A stretch of DNA of 64,000 nucleotides from Trema orientale (taxonomy: Eukaryota > Streptophyta > Magnoliopsida > Rosales > Cannabaceae), in the NCBI GenBank assembly GCA_002914845.1, contig JXTC01000027.1, forward strand, positions 571,796 through 635,795, in the 5' to 3' direction. The notes beneath the pieces were generated by a model. The model worked only from the letters and a program-made list of their open reading frames with translations. It made no database searches and was not told the origin of the DNA. Positions within the stretch are counted from its first letter, which is position 1, and every line of letters starts with the position of its first letter. A program made the translations under genes and the position numbers. Shown here in pieces: positions 31,635 through 44,814 of the stretch.

Positions 31635-34073
31635 TTTTTTTTTTATTAATTGTCATATTTTTTTTAGTGATTAAAAAAAATAAAACATATATATATATAC
31701 GGACAAAATGGTAACTCAGCAAAAGGCTAAAAAAGAGTAAAATCGTACGTCACAATAAAACTGCACGGCGCTCTATTGCAATCTATCTATCTACTTTTTC
31801 TATACTAATTCTAAAATCATATATTTTATTAAAACTTTAATTACTACTTTTTATACCATTTATTTTTCCTAAAATATCTCTTAACGAAATTTTGTCTATT
31901 CTCTCCCCGCGCCTCTCGTACCAATCCATCATCTCCTTCCTTTTCCTCTATTCCACGATTTTTTTTTTTTTTAAGATCAAACAATTATAGGATTCCATTA
32001 ATCAGGTGGAGAGTAAATTATCCAACAGCCTTTAGATGTTATATTAAACTAAACATGCATAAACATTAAATCAAATACTGAGCCACTTACATTTTTTTCA
32101 GGAAGTTTAAACTCGATGCACAGCTTCTTTTCTTGTTCTTTTTTAGTTTTACTTCCATCACGGTGGCTATCATTTGTTTTGAAGATTAAACTAACGGTAC
32201 ATTGCTCTTTTTCCACCATTCCGTCCGTACCACACTCTAAATTAACTTTTAAAATTTAATTACTATTTTTATATCTTTTTTTTTCCCATGAACCTTGACA
32301 GAATGAAGGAAAATTTAATAAAAAATAGAGGAAAAAAGATAACATCTAGTCAGAGAGGGACAAAAACCTGACCTCTCAAGGACTAAAAACATTAACGGAA
32401 TAAAAATCAGCAAAACCTAAAACTCGATTTCGTAATACAATCGTCATAAACAAAATTTACTATTTTTATATCTTAATTTTTCCTGAAATATCCTTCATCT
32501 AATTTTGTCTATTATATTCCCACCTAGTGGTCCCACCTTCTACCTCTCTCTCATTTTATCCTTCATGCTCATACCATTACCACCCTTCCGCTTCCTTCTT
32601 TTCTTATCTTCCTTGAAGTGTCAGCTAAGTTTTACATTTTTTTCCTTTTTAAGGAAATTCTTACATTTTTTTAAAAGAAAAATAGAGACTTCTTTAATGG
32701 CTAGTCAGCAAAATGAACAATAACCAAAAGCAAAGACACTAAAACAATAAGACTAGGAACAAATGGCCGCCTCTAAAATAGATACCTAATCAGTACCCAG
32801 GTCTTTGAATATTTTTTATTGCACCTTATATTTTATTTTAGCAAAAGAAAAAAAATAAAACTAGAAAATCTAATTAACTAAGACCTACCTACACTATTCT
32901 TTGTGTTTATTAGTTATCAAAAAACTATCTCATTTCTAAACCCTAAATTTCTTACCATCTAGAAGAAGGAAAAATTATAAATAAAGATAAAAAGAATAAG
33001 TACAAATTTCCAATACAAAGAAATATTGCCCTCAATAGTAGATTTCAATTATGGGCTTACAGCAAGATGACCAAATTTTATGTCCATTTTAAGTAAATAT
33101 TATTTTTCAAATATTATAGCAAAATAACTTATATATCAGTATACATATTGTTCCGGGGATTTTTTTTGCAATTTAATTAGAGAGAAATTAATTAAGTGTA
33201 AGCATACTTAATTAACGATAAACAAGATAGTGGTAGAAAATAGAGAAAATGACGTAGAAAAATTGTAATGATACAATTCCACGTGTCAGAAAATAATTAG
33301 CGTCTTTGATAGCTCAACCTGCAAGTAAACAAGTGTGGGTGGTTTCAATGACCATCACTATGTGTTAGATAGCCAATGTTTCTGACGCAGGTGATATCGT
33401 CTATATGGTCAGAAATGTAAATAAATAGTACTGAAAATAAATAATTAGAAAATTAGATCTTTGACAGTGGTAATTCCAGCTATTTTGTCAAAGATAAAAG
33501 AAAATAAAAGTCCTAAATTTAACATGAACGGTTGCAAACAAGGGTCTTATACGCTACAGCTCAGCTTCCTAAATAACTCAGAATCACAGATTTGCGAATA
33601 TTTAAAGTGCAGAATTTAAATATTAGCACAATATATTTATAGTCAGCACCCTGTAAATATTTAGAGCAAAAGAAAATAATGGGGTTAGTAGCTCAGCACT
33701 CCTAAAACATGCATGAATTAATAATAATAACCATACTATAATAATTAGATATTATGTAGATTTATATGTAATATGATATATATATATACACATATATTAG
33801 TATATGTGATGTGAAGAAAGAAAACAAAATGGCCACGGGTCGGTATATAAAGATGATGCAATCATATGTTAATAAAGCCGAGAAATAACAAGAGATGGTG
33901 ATATTTATATATAGTATATGATATAATCAATAGATTCAATGAATAAAGTAAGGTCTGAGATGGTAAAGGAATTTGTAAAGAAAAATAATTGGTAATTGAA
34001 GAAAATAGATTTGCCCTAAGGTTTAAAGGCTAAATAATGACAATCTCAGTTAAAGAGAGTGAAAGGCTGAGAG
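31634..34073. repeat. 2.4-kb duplicated block B1
   Basis: Nearly identical (about 95% in stretches compared) to 37341-39752. It lies inside the composite copia element between two copies of its integrase segment. It is AT-rich and without recognisable genes. It holds short hairpins, for example ATCTTTGACA...TGTCAAAGAT near 33458-33495 and TTTCTGAC...GTCAGAAA near 33380-33415. The left junction shares TCA with both parent sequences. Confidence 0.85.
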
Positions 34074-34078
34074 TAATA

Positions 34079-36361
34079 ATTGCTATCACGCTTGATCTTG
34101 TAGACCCATTTGTTGCCAATATCCTTCCTTCATTGTGGTAGCGAAACAAGATCCTATGTCTTGTTCTTGTGAATGGCTTCAATCTCTTCTTGCATTGCTG
34201 TCATCCATAAGGATACATCCGTGCTTTTGGTAGCCTCATGGAAAGTTGTTGGCTCTTTATCTTTTGTTAGAAGACAGTATGCAATATTGCTCTCAGTGAT
34301 ATAATTTGAGTGCCATGCCAGTGATCTTCTCTCACGAGTTAACCGACGAATTTCAGAAGCCTCTTCCTCGACTGGTTCTTCTACTTCGTGCTCTAGTGTT
34401 GCCTCAGAAGAATCTGAATCTTCAGCATTCTTTTCTATTGGGACTGTAGTAGTTTCGGATTTGCTATTGTCTCCTTTCTCTTGCAGTTTATTCTTGTAAA
34501 TATCACATCTCTGCTGATGACAACCTTAAAGGCAGTGGGATCCCATATGCGATACCCTTTGACTCCATCAGCATATCCCAAGAATACACGATTTCTAGAC
34601 TTTGAATCTAGTTTTGTGATTTCTTGAGTATTGTACATCACGTACACATGACTTCCAAATGTATGTAAGTGAGAGTAATCAGCTGGCTTACCAGTCCACA
34701 TCTCTATCACTGTCTTCAAATTAATCACTGTTGATGGAGATGGATTGATCACATAACAGGTGGTTTTAACTGCTTTTGCTCAGAATGTCTTAGGTAGACC
34801 TGCAGCTCTCAACATTACTCTTATTCTTTCTAACAAGGTTCTATTCATCCGTTCTGCCACTCCATTTTGTTGAGGAGTGTACGCCACTGTAAACTGACTT
34901 TTGATACCTTCTTGTTGACAGAAGGTATCAAATTCATCACTTGTATACTCTCCTCCATTATCCGTCCTCAAACACTTGACCTTCTCTTCAGATTCAAGCT
35001 CTATCCGCGTTTTAAATATTTTGAAGACTGAAAACACATCTGCCTTCCTCTTGATAGGATAAACGCAACATCTCCTGGAGTAATCATCAATAAAAGATAC
35101 AAAGTTTCTAGCTCCTCCTAGGAACATCACCGGTGCTTGCCAGACATCAGAGTGAACCAAATCCAGAATTTTTTTACTTCTAGAACTGGATATACTAAAC
35201 TTTAATCTACGCTGCTTGCTTGTGACACAATGCTCACAAAATGGTAGAGATACCTTTGTAAGATCAGGAAGCAACCTCAGTTCAGAGAGAATCTTCAAGC
35301 CTCGTTTCAACATATGGCCAAGCTTACGATGTCATATCATCGTTGATTCTTATCCAGAATTTGTTGAAGTAACTGATGCCTCTGCTTCCATCAGTGTATC
35401 TCCTTTAAGCGTGTACAGATTTACTGCAATCTTTTCTGCCTTCATTACTACAAGCGCGCACTTCATCCTCCAGAGACAGGTTCATATGTGTGAAACCACT
35501 CTCTGTGAGAAGTCATGTGCCATTTTACTCCTGTATCTACTAACCAAACATCAGTGAGCTGTCTTCTATCCTTAGAAACTGTTGCTGTTTCGTTGTACAG
35601 GATTTCTCCATCATCTAAAGTACTTGCAACGTTTCCCTGAGTATTTGATGACTCGGGGTCCTTCCCTCTAGAATCTCCATTCCTCTTGAGTTGCCAACAC
35701 TCACTTTTGACGTGCCCTTTCTTGCCACAGTGATAACACTTGACATTCTTCTTATTTTTTGACTTTGATCTACCATAACTCTGACTTCCACTGGGGCCAC
35801 ATTCCGTTGATCTCTCTTTCATTGTCAAAGCTTCTGCTTGTTGTAAACTTACTAATCTGTCTTCCATGTTCTTACGCCAATTTTCTTCTTCGAGAACAGC
35901 AGCTGTCAGATTGTTGAAAACTAGAGTTGTGGCATTACTGGTCATATTTATAATGAGTTGATCATACGAATCAGGTAAACTCTGAAGTAAGATTTCTGCA
36001 CTTTCATTATCCTCTATTTTATGCTCCATTGATGTGAGCTGTGAAAAAAGAGTGTTGAGGGTATTGATGTGGTCGGTCACCATTGTTGATTCCGCCATCC
36101 GAATGGTGTAAAGTCTTCTCTTTAAGAAAATTTGTTGTGAAGCGACTTGGCCTGATACAACTTTGTCAGTGTATCCCATATCTCCTTGGCTAACTTCTTC
36201 TCCTCAATGCTCAACAGGACTCCATCTGCTAGCACCAGATCTAAGTTAGCGACAGTATTGCCATCCATCTCGTCCCACCTTTTATCATCAGTATTCTCAG
36301 CAGGCCTTTCCATAATTACTGCTAGGCAATTATCTTTTCTCAAGATTGCCTTTATTTTCAT
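34079..36361 (-). pseudogene. copia gag-protease-integrase remnant (includes copy A2)
   Basis: Reading leftwards from 36361: gag ('WDTLTKLYQAKSLHNKFS'), CCHC zinc knuckle 'CYHCGKKGHVKSEC' (about 35700-35740) and protease motif VDTG where most copia elements have VDSG. The integrase zinc region ('FCEHCVTSKQRR') follows, and then the catalytic core with 'VHSDVWQ', 'TDNGGEY' and 'NGVAERMNR'. The D-D-E triad is therefore all visible in this copy. There is a frame break inside gag near 36150, an in-frame stop just before 'QMKIKAIL', and further breaks in integrase. Confidence 0.87.
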
Positions 36362-36551
36362 TTGTCACAGAGAGAAATTACTCCCATTAAACTTCTCAAT
36401 ATCGAATTTCGCCGCTATTTTTGTTCACCACGATTTGTTCAATTACTACCGTTTCACTGTATGCGAACAAAACTGTATACATTAATAGTGTCGTATATGT
36501 GAACAGTACTGTATATATGAACAGTACTTCAACCAATTGCTCTGGTACCAC

Positions 36552-37054
36552 TGTTAGGAAATCGATTATGCAGAAGCGACAACACACAGCTAAAACGAGT
36601 TGAGAAAATTTGGGTAAAATAAAAAAGATAAGGCCACAAAAGATTTAACGTGATTCACCCAATTTAGGCTACGTCCACAAACAAGGTTGTGAATAATTTC
36701 ACTATGAAAAGGAGATTACAACTCACGTCTCTCTAAATACAAGGAAAGTACAAACAAATATCTCTCTCTTGAAATAAGAGAAAACACTCTCTCTAAACAA
36801 ATTAAGAGAAAATTAAAGTAGGAATTAAGAGAAATTCCTAAACTAGAACTTTCTCTTATACAAAGGAGGAAGATTTCTAATGGGATGCAAAATGAGGTTG
36901 AGGTGAGGGATATTTATAGGTGAACCCCTCATCCTTCCTCATATTAATACATCCCATCTATGCTTTTTCTTTTTTTTTTTCTTTTTCTTCACATGGGCTG
37001 CGGCTGCTGCCGCATTTGTTAATTAAATGTGGCTACTGCCACATATGTTGACCA
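36552..37054 (-). repeat. copia composite 5' LTR
   Basis: 503 bp, TG...CA. On the minus strand it is followed directly by the primer-binding site. It is slightly shorter than its partner through small deletions. Confidence 0.8.
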
Positions 37055-37340
37055 CAAGATTGACTCTATATAGACCATTTTCTCAAATAATATGAAAGAA
37101 AATAAGCAGTAAGAAAATCAACAAGAAAAATAAACAAAATCCAAATCATGCATTAATAGTTATTTTCGAGAGTGGCAGCGTGGAAGATGCCAAAAAAAAA
37201 AAAAGAAACAAAAAGAAAAAGAAAAAGAAAAAAGGAGCCATAAACATCCCTTACTTGAACATTGATGTAGAGACTGGTTGTAGTAGAACGAGGAACAGAG
37301 TAAGTGGTGTCGCAAAGGCTTCTTATTTTGAACATTGTCA

Positions 37341-39752
37341 TTTTTTTGTTATTAATTGTCATATTTTTTTTGGTGATTAAAAAAAATAAAACATATATAT
37401 AAGGACAAAATGTAATTCACCAAAAGGCTAGAAAAGAGTAAAATCGTATGTCACAATAAAACTGCACGGCACTCTATTGCAATCTATCTATCTATTTTTT
37501 CTATACTAATTCTAAAACTATATATTTTATTAAAACTTTAATTACTATTTTTTATACCATTTATTTTTCCTAAAATATCTCTTAACCAAATTTTGTCTAT
37601 TCTCTCCCTGCCCCCTCTCGTACCAATCCATCATCTCCTTTCTTTTCTTCTATTCCACGAATTTTTTTTTTTAAGATCAAACAATTATAGGACTCCATTA
37701 ATCAGGTGGATAGTAAATAATCCAACAGCCTTTAGATGTTATATTAAACTAAACATGCACAAACATTAAATGAAATACTGAGCCACTCACATTTTCTCCA
37801 TGAAGTTTAAACTGGATGCACAGCTTCTTTTCTTATTCTTTTTTAGTTTTACTTCCATCACGGTGGTTACCATTTGTTTTGAAGATTAAACTAATGGTAC
37901 GTTGCTCTCTTTCCACTATTCTGTCCGTATCACACTCTAAATTAACTTTTAAAATTTAATTATTATTTTTTTTTATTATGAACCTTGACAGAATGAAGGA
38001 AAATTTAATAAAAAAGAGAGGAAAAAAGATAGCACCTAGTAAGAGGGAGACAAAAACCTGACCTCTCAAGGACTAAAAATATTAACGGAATAAAAATCAG
38101 CAAAACCTAAAACTCGATTTCGTAATACAATCGTCATAAACAAAAATTACTATTTTCATATCTTAATTTTTCCTGAAATATCCTTCATCTAATTTTGTCT
38201 ATTATATTCCCACCCAGTGGTCCCACCTTCTCCCTCTCTCTCATTTTATCCTTCATGCTCATACTATTACCACCCCTCTGCTTCCTTCTTTTCGTATCTT
38301 CCATGAAATTTTAGCTAAGTTCTATATTTTTTTCCTTTTAAAGGAATTTCTTACATTTTTTTAAAAGAAAAATAGAGACTTCTTTAATGGCTAGTCAGCA
38401 AAATGAACAATAACCAAAAGCAAAGACACTAAAATAATAAGACTAGGAACAAATGGTTGCCTCTAAAACAGATACCTAATCTGTACCCAGGTCTTTGAAT
38501 ATACTTGATTACACCTTACACTTTATTTTAGTAAAAGAAAAAAAAAATAAAACTAGAAAATCTAATTAACTAAGACCTACCTACACTATTCTTTGTGTTT
38601 ATTACTTATCAAAAAACTATCTCATTTCTAAACCCTAAGTTTCTTACCCATCTAGAAAAAGAAAAAATTATAAATAAAGATAAAAAGAATAAGTACAAAT
38701 TTCCAATACAAAGAAATATTGCCCTCAATAGTAGATTTCATTTACGGGCTTACAGCAAGATGACCAAATTTTATGTCCATTTTAAGTAAATATTATTTTT
38801 CAAATATTATAGCAAAATGACTTATATATCAGTATAAATATTGTTCCGGGGGTGTTGTTTTGCAATTTGATTAGGAAAAAATTAATTGAGTGTAAGAAAA
38901 CTTAATTAACGATACATAAGATAGTGATAGAAAATAGAGAAAATGACGTAGAAAAATTGTAATGATACACGTGTCAGAAAATAATTAGCGTCTTTGATAG
39001 CTCAACCTGCAAGTAAACAAGTGTGAGTGGTTTTAATAACCATCACTATGTGTTAGATAGCTAATATTTCTGACACATGTGATACCATCTATAAGGTCAG
39101 AAATGTAAATAAATAATACTGAAAATAAATAATTAAAAGATTAGATCTTTGACAGAGGTGATTCCAACCATTTTGTCAAAGATAAAAGAAAATAAAAGTA
39201 CTAAATTTAACATAAACAGTTGTAATCAATGGTCGTATACACTACAGCTCAGCTTACTAAATAACTCAGAATCACAGGTCCACGGATATTTAAAGTGCAG
39301 AGCACAATATATTTATAGTCACCACCCTATAAATATTTAGAGCAATAGAAAATAATGTGGTTAGTAGCTCAGTATTCCTAAAACATGCATGAATTAATAA
39401 TAATAACCATTCAATAATAATTAGTTATTATGTAGATTTATATATAATATGATATATATATATACACACATATATTAGTATATGTGATGTGAAGAAAGAA
39501 AACAAAATGGCCACGGGTCGGTATATAAAGATGATGCAATCATATGGTAATAAAGCGGAGAAATAACAAGAGATGGTGATATTTATATATAGTATATGAT
39601 ATAATCAATAGATCCAATGAATAAAAGTAAAGTCAGAGATGGTAAAGGAATTTGTAAAGAAAAATAATTGATAATTGAAGAAAATAGATTTGACCTAAGG
39701 TTTAAAGGCTGAAGAATGACAATCTCGGTTAAAGAGAGTGGAAGGCTGAGAG
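37341..39752. repeat. 2.4-kb duplicated block B2
   Basis: Partner of B1, lying about 290 bp right of the copia 5' LTR, and probably the original location. It contains the same hairpins (ATCTTTGACA...TGTCAAAGAT near 39145-39182) and a shared 'GGGTCGGTATATAAAGATG' string. No gene recognised. Confidence 0.85.
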
Positions 39753-41640
39753 CAGTATCCTTTGGTTTAGTATACTTGAGAGTGAGAGAGAGACAGAGAA
39801 AAAGTAATAAAATAGGTAGTATACTATTATTTCTTTATAAGGAAAATTGTCCCCCCATACAAATAGTATTTCAGCCTATATTTATAGGCATCCTCTATGA
39901 AACTTAATGTTGAACCGACTTTTAAAGGCAGCTTGGTGACTAAGTTTGCGGACAGCTCAGTCATGAGGTATCATATGAGGAAAGAATTGTCCTGACACCT
40001 CACACTTAGTGATGAGGTCTAATTGTGGCTTGACACATGGCCCAGTATTATAGTGACGCGTGGCTTTATGATGATGTAATATGATTTTGCCAATTTTCTA
40101 ATAAGAAATTGACACTTGTCTTAGGATGTCATAGTCCTCTCTTGTCCAATGCAATTTTGACACGCCACATTTTCTTAATTGACCTCATATTACACAATTA
40201 TCATTATTTGTGACTTAATATTTTTAATTAGTGACTAATTATAAAAATGCCACACCTCAAAACACATATTAAGTGTAAGATAATGTACTCACTATAAAAA
40301 TTAATATTTTTAGTACATGAACTAAATTTAGTAAATAAATAGGTATAGCAAAGAGAAAAAAGACCACACTCTAATTTCTCTTCATTTAACTACATTTTGG
40401 GCTCTATCATTAGTTCGCCACCTATTTTCTATATTATAGGAGTTAAAATGTGTGTATATAAAAGTAATACTAGATAAATCAAAATTTTGCACTAAAAATT
40501 TACACTAATGATATTACATCATTTTTAGCCATATAATTTTAAATGATGTGGCCTTATTTTAACATAAGTAGTTCAAATAAATGCATGTCACATTATCTTG
40601 TGTTAGTTTTTTGTACAAAATTTTGGTGGCTCTATCATTATTATGTATAGACACACACACTTAAGTAACTACCAGTAAATAATGCAACCTAATATCACTT
40701 ACTTGGGATATTGATTACCTTTCGCGACTAGAAAACTTTCCCAGCAAATTTGATTGGAAATTATGATGTGAAACCTTTAAAACAATATGTAAGGCACAAG
40801 CTAGCTTGAAGTTGCAGCTTTAGCAAGCGTTGTTTTAGATAACTTCCTTTTAAATCTACGAGAATATTGAATATTTCATCAGTATCCATTGTTGGAATAC
40901 TTTTATGCTAACTCTTAGTCCTTGGAATGGTAGGTTATCTACATCTCTTGAATTGGAGCAATTTGACTGATGAGTTACTAATATGCAAATTAAGCTCCGG
41001 GTCCTTAAAGTCCTATAATCATTAGATCCAAATATTTAGCTCAAACAAAAAATATTAAAGAAAATCACCATTGCGATATTGTTGGTTTAGCATAAGGTAC
41101 ATAATAATGAACGAATGAATCGATAAATAAAACAAAATTTAATCCTCTCGTGGCTTTACATTCCAAAAGAATTTGTGGTTAGAGATAACAAATTATTCCT
41201 AACGTGAAAGTTTTAAGTTCAAATTCCTATAGACACCATCCTTATTATTTAAACACAAGAACAATAATGCATATTTCTATACATAGATATTTTCAAATAC
41301 ATATCTATGAACGTTGTATTTTGTTAACGACAAATTGTTAGGAATAATGAATGTCGTATTTGGACCCATCATGGGATTCTCACACGTGTCCCATATATCA
41401 ATTTATGAATGTGATCATCACTAGCCTTTAACTCATTATTGGCAAATATTTCTTTTTCCCTCTCCTTTTTTTTTCTCTTTTTTCTTTTTGTCTTTTTCAA
41501 GAGAAGCACGTGTGGGTATTCGATATGCAGTTCCAAACTATATGTATTCATATGATAATGATTGGGACCCATCAAAGAACAAAGGTTTTTTAATTACAGA
41601 TTTACCCTCCACCTAGTACCTTTAACTTGTTACAGGAGAA
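39753..41640. other. Gene-free stretch with small inverted repeats
   Basis: No coding frame with recognisable similarity. A TATA-like palindrome 'CCTATATTTATAGG' lies at 39875-39888. A MITE candidate lies within (see 40400-40640). Confidence 0.45.
40400..40640. mobile_element. MITE-like inverted repeat between 13-bp direct repeats
   Basis: The inverted pair CAAAATTTTGCACTAAAAAT (from 40480) and, on the minus strand, CAAAATTTTGTACAAAAAAC (from 40625) encloses about 145 bp. A 13-bp exact direct repeat GGCTCTATCATTA occurs at 40400-40412 and 40628-40640. Only the right one abuts the inverted repeat, so how the two signals relate is unclear. Confidence 0.45.
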
Positions 41641-41650
41641 AGAGTAAGAC

Positions 41651-41817
41651 ATTGTTTGGCAGTGGAATAGATTTAGAAAGGTTGGTTTGGCCAGTCCACT
41701 AACAAGTCATTGCCGCACCCTAAGTTTTTTGAGAACGTTTGGTCAGTCCTCACTGCCTATCTGGCATTCTCCAACCGGTAATTATCACCTGTAATCTACC
41801 GGTCAATGCCAAACAAT
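41651..41817. mobile_element. MITE with perfect 11-bp terminal inverted repeats
   Basis: ATTGTTTGGCA at 41651-41661 is exactly inverted at 41807-41817 (TGCCAAACAAT), 167 bp in all. Such 'TGTTTGGCA' ends are common in plant hAT- and PIF-type MITEs. No convincing target duplication was found, so the class is open. Confidence 0.6.
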
Positions 41818-44634
41818 CCCTCCACTTCGATCTTCAACTTCACTTGATTGGCCTTTGAGAGTTTTTCAATCACCAATAAGTGACTGACACGTGTCAAAAT
41901 ATCAGAATTTAATGAATATATAAGCCCAGTTGGACAATTTCGAAAAGTTTTCTATTGTAGATCACCTGGAGCTTCTCTCCTTTTCTCTTTGCTTAAACCT
42001 TTTCCAACCTTTGTTTAAAATTAATTTGAAATCAAAAGAGATATTTAACATGACCCCATTAGTTGATTATTGTATCATTAATATGCCAATGTGTTTTGTA
42101 AAAAGGCTCAAAAGGGTGTACAAAAGAAGCAGCTTATTCTTCAACGGGCATTTTTTCGCGGTTTTCACAGGTGAGTTAAAGAACTTCATTGTACTGCTTC
42201 TCTGTTTTTTTTTTTTTTCCCGATTTTTGCTATGATAAATTTGCAATTGAAGATGGTTTTTTTGGTTTAGCTCGTGTGGAGAAACTTTTGTTCTTAAGTT
42301 TGTTAGTGTTGATAGTGGATTTAGAGCAAAGCTGTTTATGCTTGATGTTTTTTTCTTCTCATTCATATCTTTTAGCTCTGTTTTTAGATCTATGTGGTTT
42401 GTTACATTGCATATGTTTTGATTATATCAACATACATGATCATCATCAATTTAAAAAAAAAAAAAAAAGGTCATATATGATATATCATATAGAGACCATG
42501 ACTCAGTTTTCTTTCTGAGATTTTTGGCAATAAAATTTTGGAAGAATTAGACCAATTCAAGTTACATAGACTATCGGTTAAGGTCCATTACGTAGTCCAA
42601 AATATCTTCCCTAGTCAGAGAACAAAATAATTGGGAGAAGACGTAAATTTATATGGGAAAAATATATACATTCTATCATCATATATTTCAAATCAACATT
42701 AAGAAAAATGGTGGTTAATTAGTAAATTGTCTACCATAATAGTGATCATGATCACTTAACTAAAAGCAAAATCTTCGATCGTGAAGTTAATGTAAATTTG
42801 CTGCTCTTGTCCACATCAAAATACTAAATTTGCTTTTCACAAAAATTATGTTAAGGTTTTTAAGTCCGTGATATTATTGTTGTTGAACTTCAAAGGCACC
42901 ATCAATGAATTTGTATTTAATGTCAAACGTGTTGCTCTGCTAGCTTTCCATTTTTATTTTATTTTTTTTTCAAGCTGCCATTCTTAGAATTTATAGATTA
43001 TTCTTGTTTGATCGGAATTTTAATATATTCTTGAAACTTAAAATTAATAAAACAAGAACGTAATACATTGGAGGAGACGCATTTGAAATAAATTTCCAAG
43101 TGTGCCCCACTAGAAATACAAACTCTCAAATCTATTTTGACCCACTATAATATATACTTCCATTTAAAAAAAAATACAATATATATCACTAAAATATAAT
43201 AACTTCAAGAAAACAAAAACAAAAATATGGGACTTGGATTTAATTCTGATATCTGAGGTGAGTTTTAGCCCTGTATCCAAATTCCAAAATCCACCTTCGA
43301 GAAAGTGAATTACAAAACAGAGTGGTTATACAGTTTCAAAAATTTTAAAAAAAAAAAAATATTGAGGATCATTCGATCGTGTTTCTTCTGTAGGGTAGTT
43401 CAGTGTGACGTAAAAATAAGGTCTTTGAGGAAATATATTGAAACTATTATAAATATCAAGAAGAAAAATCAAGGAAACTATATCTGGTCAAACGAGTTGA
43501 AGAGAGGACCAACTAAAAAAAGTTTGTCTTCAACAAGGTCAACCATCTACCATTATCATGGATGAATAGGGAAGACTGGTAGTTCGAGGGTATTACATAT
43601 CAGTACTGTTTTAGACTTAGTAAATTTTGGCAAAATATCCCAAATTATTTTTGTTTTACGGTAGAAAACTTAGACATTACCATAAAAGTCCCCTCTTACA
43701 AAATATCTGCCGCTTATTTTTTTTTTTAAAATAAATCTAGCGTTTATTTTAAGATACGTAAATGTGTGGTGAAAGTTACACCCAGTACTTTTTTCTCCTC
43801 ATATTTCACAAATACCTGTTTTTTTTTTTTCTTTTTTTTTCACCAATGCCCATTTTTTAGATATACATTTCATTTGTAAGATATGCGGTATACATGTACT
43901 GTGCAATATGTATATTATTCATACCTATAGTATACACTTTGACATGTATATTGATTTTAGATATAACTTTTATTGGAATGTATATTACGATATACGTTTT
44001 ATGTATAAAATACTTGTGGTATGCATTTCTAAAAAATAGGTATAAAAATGAGTATTGTTAAAATAAAATAAAAAAAATAGGTTAGAAAAAGTTTATAAAT
44101 ACCCATTTTTAAAACCATATTTTCATATATACTTGTTTTTTATTTTTATTTCATAAATACCCATTTTTGGAGAAATGTAGACCACTATTATTTTACACAT
44201 GAAATGTGTAATATACTGTGATATACATTCATGAATAAAAATTATATTAAAAATTAGCACACATTTTAAAATATATACCATAGGTCAAATTTATAATGAA
44301 ATATATAAACCGTGGTGAACATTTACATTGTAAATGTATACCGTTCATATTTTACACATGAAATATGTACCTCATGAATAAAATTTACATTATAAATGTG
44401 GATCACTCATATTTTGCATATGAAATGTGGACCATAAAATATGTATTTTTAAAATAAAAATTAAAAATAAGTATTTATGAAAATAAATTTTTAGGCATAA
44501 ATCTCTCAAATAGGTTTCCACAATATTGTAAAAACCAGTACTTATTTTTCTGATGCACCATGGTAGCTTTTACAGAGATACTTAATTTCCCAATGCTTCT
44601 TGACTGATTAAGTTTTTTTTCTTTTCTTTTTTTT
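41818..44634. other. Gene-free stretch
   Basis: Short frames at 41930-42235, 42189-42518 and 43305-43565 have no recognisable similarity and are lysine- or phenylalanine-rich from A/T runs. The part at 43780-44480 is full of degenerate 'ATGTATATTCA/TACACATGAAATGTG' palindromes and may be an old inverted-repeat element. Confidence 0.45.
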
Positions 44635-44814
44635 GGGAGGGCTACAGTAAGGGCGCCCTTACGTAGGGCCATCCTTTATATACCGTTTGATGGGAATCTG
44701 TGGGGAATAACGGGAATCTGTGGGGAATCTGTTTATATACAGATTCCCATCAAACGGTGAATAGACAGGGCCCTACGCAGGGACGTCCCTACTGTAGGCG
44801 CGCCTTTTTTTTTT
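44627..44814. mobile_element. Fold-back MITE with GC-rich ends in a poly-T target
   Basis: Element 44635-44804 (170 bp). The left arm 'CTACAGTAAGGGCGCCC', 'ACGTAGGGCC' and 'CCGTTTGATGGGAATCTGT' pairs with the right arm over about 60 bp. Both sides have T runs (8 T at 44627-44634, 10 T at 44805-44814), consistent with an 8-10-bp target duplication. The GC-rich ends contrast with the AT-rich surroundings. It could form a strong hairpin RNA if transcribed. Confidence 0.75.

Larger units (their letters stand above)
28752..37054 (-). mobile_element. Composite Ty1-copia retrotransposon, minus strand
   Basis: Two related LTRs bound the region: 28752-29261 (3' LTR) and 36552-37054 (5' LTR), about 93% identical in the parts compared. 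On the minus strand the order after the 5' LTR is primer-binding site (TGGTACCAGAGC, near the tRNA-Met PBS), gag, protease, integrase, then RT and RNase H, then a polypurine tract (AAGTGGGAGAAT) before the 3' LTR. This is copia order. Flanking pentamers do not match (GGATT left, CAAGA right). A 918-bp integrase segment occurs twice (30717-31634 and 34079-34996), separated by 2.4 kb of non-element DNA that also lies right of the element. It is therefore a rearranged composite, not one simple insertion. All frames are interrupted. Confidence 0.82.

Noticed and set aside
28752-37054. A single simple copia insertion
   Set aside because: The integrase segment is present twice, 2.4 kb of flanking DNA is inside, and the outer pentamers do not match. 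A composite explains the data better.
41930-42518. Two overlapping plus-strand frames of about 100 codons
   Set aside because: Phe/Leu-rich translation of T-rich DNA without conserved motifs. Not supported as genes.
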